DNA of 13,471 nucleotides from Patescibacteria group bacterium (lineage in GTDB: Bacteria; Patescibacteriota; Minisyncoccia; Phycocordibacterales; Phycocordibacteraceae), in NCBI GenBank assembly GCA_018826405.1, contig JAHJZL010000042.1, positions 1 through 13,471 on the forward strand, read 5' to 3'. Under the pieces are notes generated by a model. The model did no database searches and was not told where the DNA came from. It worked only from the letters and a program-made list of their open reading frames with translations. A program made the position numbers and the translations under genes. This document shows, piece by piece, positions 12,052 to 13,471 of the stretch (position 1 is the stretch's first letter; each line of letters opens with the position of its first letter).

Positions 12052-12711
12052 TCAAGCAAGCCCTAATGTCTCAAGTATATGCAGGGGCTCAGTAACTAAT
12101 TCTGCGCCTAAGCGAATGAATTGATTCGCGCCAATACCATTTGGGTCTCCGATTCTGTGTGGAACACATAAAAGATTCCTATCATACTCAGCAGCCAGTC
12201 TCGCTGTTATAAGTGTGCCCGAGCGCTCTCCAGCTTCAATAACGAGTACGGCATCTGACATACCAACCATAATCCTGTTTCTTGAAGGGAAGTCTGATGG
12301 GAAGGGAGTGTGGAAGGGTTCCTGTTCTGAAAGGAGTCCGCCTCCGTGTGCGAGGATGTCTTGCGCAAGTGCAAGGTTTGTCCTCGGAGCTATAACGGAA
12401 TCATCGAGGCCTGATCCTGGGATAGCGAGCGTGTGAAGACCTGCATCTAGTGCTGCTTGGTGTGCGCACGCGTCAGCACCAAGTGCGAGTCCGGAAACTA
12501 TACTTATTGGCTTACCAGCAAGTCCTTGAATAAACATACGGCAGACCTCCGCGCCGTACTCAGTTAAAGAGCGCGACCCTACAACTGCGAGTAGTTTATG
12601 GCCCTCGGGCGGCAGGGATCCGCGAAGCCATACCAGCTTCGGAGGATTGGGTATTTCCCCCAGGTTCTTGGGGTAATCCTTTGGAGCGAGTTGTCTCATA
12701 TCCGTCGTCAT
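12052..12711 (-). CDS. dprA: DNA-processing protein DprA/Smf, minimal form
   Basis: 219 residues, essentially only the Rossmann-like DprA core. Motifs: LAVVGSRSLTEYG (41-53), SIVSGLALGADACAHQAAL (70-88), AIPGSGLDD (96-104), FPSRNRIMVGMSDAVLVIEA (141-160), RSGTLITARLA (163-173) and GANQFIRLGAE (194-204). DprA binds incoming single-stranded DNA and loads RecA during natural transformation. The N-terminal SAM-like and C-terminal winged-helix domains seen in many homologues (about 300-380 residues) are absent. The ATG at 12711 is preceded by AAGGAAAG and by TATAAT 14 nt upstream; a second ATG four codons in is possible. It is divergent from serS. Confidence 0.93.
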   Translation of the reverse strand: MTTDMRQLAPKDYPKNLGEIPNPPKLVWLRGSLPPEGHKLLAVVGSRSLTEYGAEVCRMFIQGLAGKPISIVSGLALGADACAHQAALDAGLHTLAIPGSGLDDSVIAPRTNLALAQDILAHGGGLLSEQEPFHTPFPSDFPSRNRIMVGMSDAVLVIEAGERSGTLITARLAAEYDRNLLCVPHRIGDPNGIGANQFIRLGAELVTEPLHILETLGLA

Positions 12712-12724
12712 ACTATGCTTTCCT

Positions 12725-12731
12725 TATTATA
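12725..12731. promoter_or_regulatory. Overlapping divergent -10 boxes of dprA and serS
   Basis: TATTATA on the plus strand reads TATAATA on the minus strand. Plus-strand TATTAT (12725-12730) ends 6 nt before the serS ATG, predicting a leaderless transcript. Minus-strand consensus TATAAT (12731-12726) is 14 nt from the dprA ATG. The two -10 boxes share five base pairs, so the two promoters would compete for polymerase. Confidence 0.55.
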
Positions 12732-12736
12732 GTCCT

Positions 12737-13471
12737 ATGTTAGACATACATTTCATCCGAGAGAACGCAGACCTGGTGAAAGCCGGAGCAGCGAAAAAGA
12801 ACATTGAGGTAGACATTGACCGTCTGCTCGTTGTTGATGACGAGCGCAAACAACTGCGCCAGCAGCTTGATGACAAAAAAGCAGAGCAGAATCGCGCAAG
12901 CAAAACTATAGCTTTAGCTAAAGACGAGGAGCGAGATCGTCTCCTTGAAGCTATGCGCTTCCTTAAGGAAGGAATGGGAGAACTTGAGGAGAAGTACAAG
13001 GCTGCCTTTGAAGAGTGGCAGAAGCTTATGTTGCTCGTTCCTAACTTGCCTGACATGACTGTGCCTGAAGGCAAAAGTGATGCAGACAATCAAGAGACTC
13101 GCGTGTGGGGAGAAAAGCCAACTTTTGAGTTCACTCCAAAGACGCATGTGGAACTTATGGTGAATGCTGGCATGGCAGACTTTGAGCGCGGAGCTAAGGT
13201 GGCTGGATTCCGTGGGTACTTCTTGAAGGGAGATGGAGCGCTCCTTTCTTTTGCTATTTGGAGATTCCTCTCAGATCATTTTATTCAGAAGGGAGGATTC
13301 ACTCCTATGATTGTTCCTTCGCTTGTTCGCAGAGAGGGATTCTTGGGAACAGGATATTTGCCGCAGAGCGAAGAGGATTTGTATAAAACACAAGACGGAG
13401 AATATCTTTCAGGTACTGCTGAAGTTGCTACCATGGCATACCATCTAGACGAAGTACTAGATCGCTCCGTA
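12737..13471 (+). CDS. serS: Seryl-tRNA synthetase, N-terminal part (3' end outside the window)
   Basis: 245 codons are present, open to the right edge. SerRS charges tRNA-Ser. The start MLDIHFIRENADLV is the family's classic N-terminus. It is followed by the antiparallel coiled-coil arm that grips the long variable arm of tRNA-Ser (about 28-105, rich in K/E/R/Q), and the conserved LLVPNLPDMTVPEGKSDADN (101-120). Then comes the catalytic core: RGAKVAGFRGYFLKGDGALL, motif-1 region GGFTPMIVPSLV (196-207) and SGTAEV at about 229-234 before motif 2. The remaining catalytic domain lies outside the window. There is no Shine-Dalgarno, and a TATTAT hexamer lies 6 nt before the ATG. It is divergent from dprA. 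Confidence 0.96.
   Translation, partial: MLDIHFIRENADLVKAGAAKKNIEVDIDRLLVVDDERKQLRQQLDDKKAEQNRASKTIALAKDEERDRLLEAMRFLKEGMGELEEKYKAAFEEWQKLMLLVPNLPDMTVPEGKSDADNQETRVWGEKPTFEFTPKTHVELMVNAGMADFERGAKVAGFRGYFLKGDGALLSFAIWRFLSDHFIQKGGFTPMIVPSLVRREGFLGTGYLPQSEEDLYKTQDGEYLSGTAEVATMAYHLDEVLDRSV

Noticed and set aside
12727..13089. Leftward 120-aa open frame opposite serS
   Set aside because: Ser/Arg-rich composition typical of the antisense of a coding region; the plus strand clearly encodes seryl-tRNA synthetase.
1..13471. CRISPR array, insertion sequence or alternative genetic code (TGA as Gly)
   Set aside because: No regularly spaced repeats or transposase motifs were seen, and TGA serves as a clean stop in several genes (1751, 11677 and dprA).

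Overview
The window looks like chromosomal DNA of a Patescibacteria (Candidate Phyla Radiation) member, probably of the Parcubacteria group. This placement is inferred from content, not from a phylogenetic marker. The grounds are secreted proteins with the two-helix VirB2/TrbC-like 'T4SS pilin' architecture known from Parcubacteria, a short Rel protein lacking its C-terminal regulatory domains, a cysteine-free L33, tRNAs without an encoded CCA, tight convergent gene overlaps and many probably leaderless genes. TGA is used as a stop codon, which argues against the TGA=Gly lineages (Gracilibacteria/Absconditabacteria).

Layout, left to right. (1) 1-1383: the 3' part of clpB (AAA+ disaggregase), then rpmG (L33) with its own promoter and terminator. 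(2) 1384-2117: two divergent small unknown genes. The rightward one has a classical TTGACA-type promoter and a strong Shine-Dalgarno, unlike most of the window. (3) 2140-2210: tRNA-Trp(CCA), leftward. (4) 2287-4824: a three-gene rightward operon. Its first and last genes are paralogous secreted pilin-like proteins carrying different C-terminal domains: lytic-transglycosylase/lysozyme-like in the first, M15 peptidase-like in the third. A membrane-anchored protein of unknown function lies between them. This is the most unusual part of the window. (5) 4817-6395: miaA (left) and ahpC-type peroxiredoxin (right) diverge from a symmetric extended -10 region; ahpC ends in a bidirectional terminator shared with tRNA-Leu(CAA). 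(6) 6503-7579: parB. (7) 7569-11582: topA then a bifunctional rel, both leftward; rel converges on parB with an 11-bp overlap. (8) 11645-12711: dprA and a small two-helix membrane protein with a TTG start, both leftward. (9) 12737-end: the 5' part of serS, diverging from dprA across overlapping -10 boxes.

Most genes are informational or housekeeping: protein quality control, translation, tRNA modification, chromosome segregation, supercoiling, stringent response, DNA uptake/recombination and peroxide defence. The pilin-hydrolase operon is the only stretch that suggests a dedicated cell-surface system, plausibly peptidoglycan remodelling or attack tethered to a secretion or pilus-like structure.

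A second theme is regulatory architecture. Several genes start 6-10 nt after a good -10 box with no Shine-Dalgarno, as expected for leaderless mRNAs. Two of the unknown genes instead share the same 10-base Shine-Dalgarno segment. No stretch longer than 300 bases lacks a gene, and I saw no CRISPR array, insertion sequence or rRNA.
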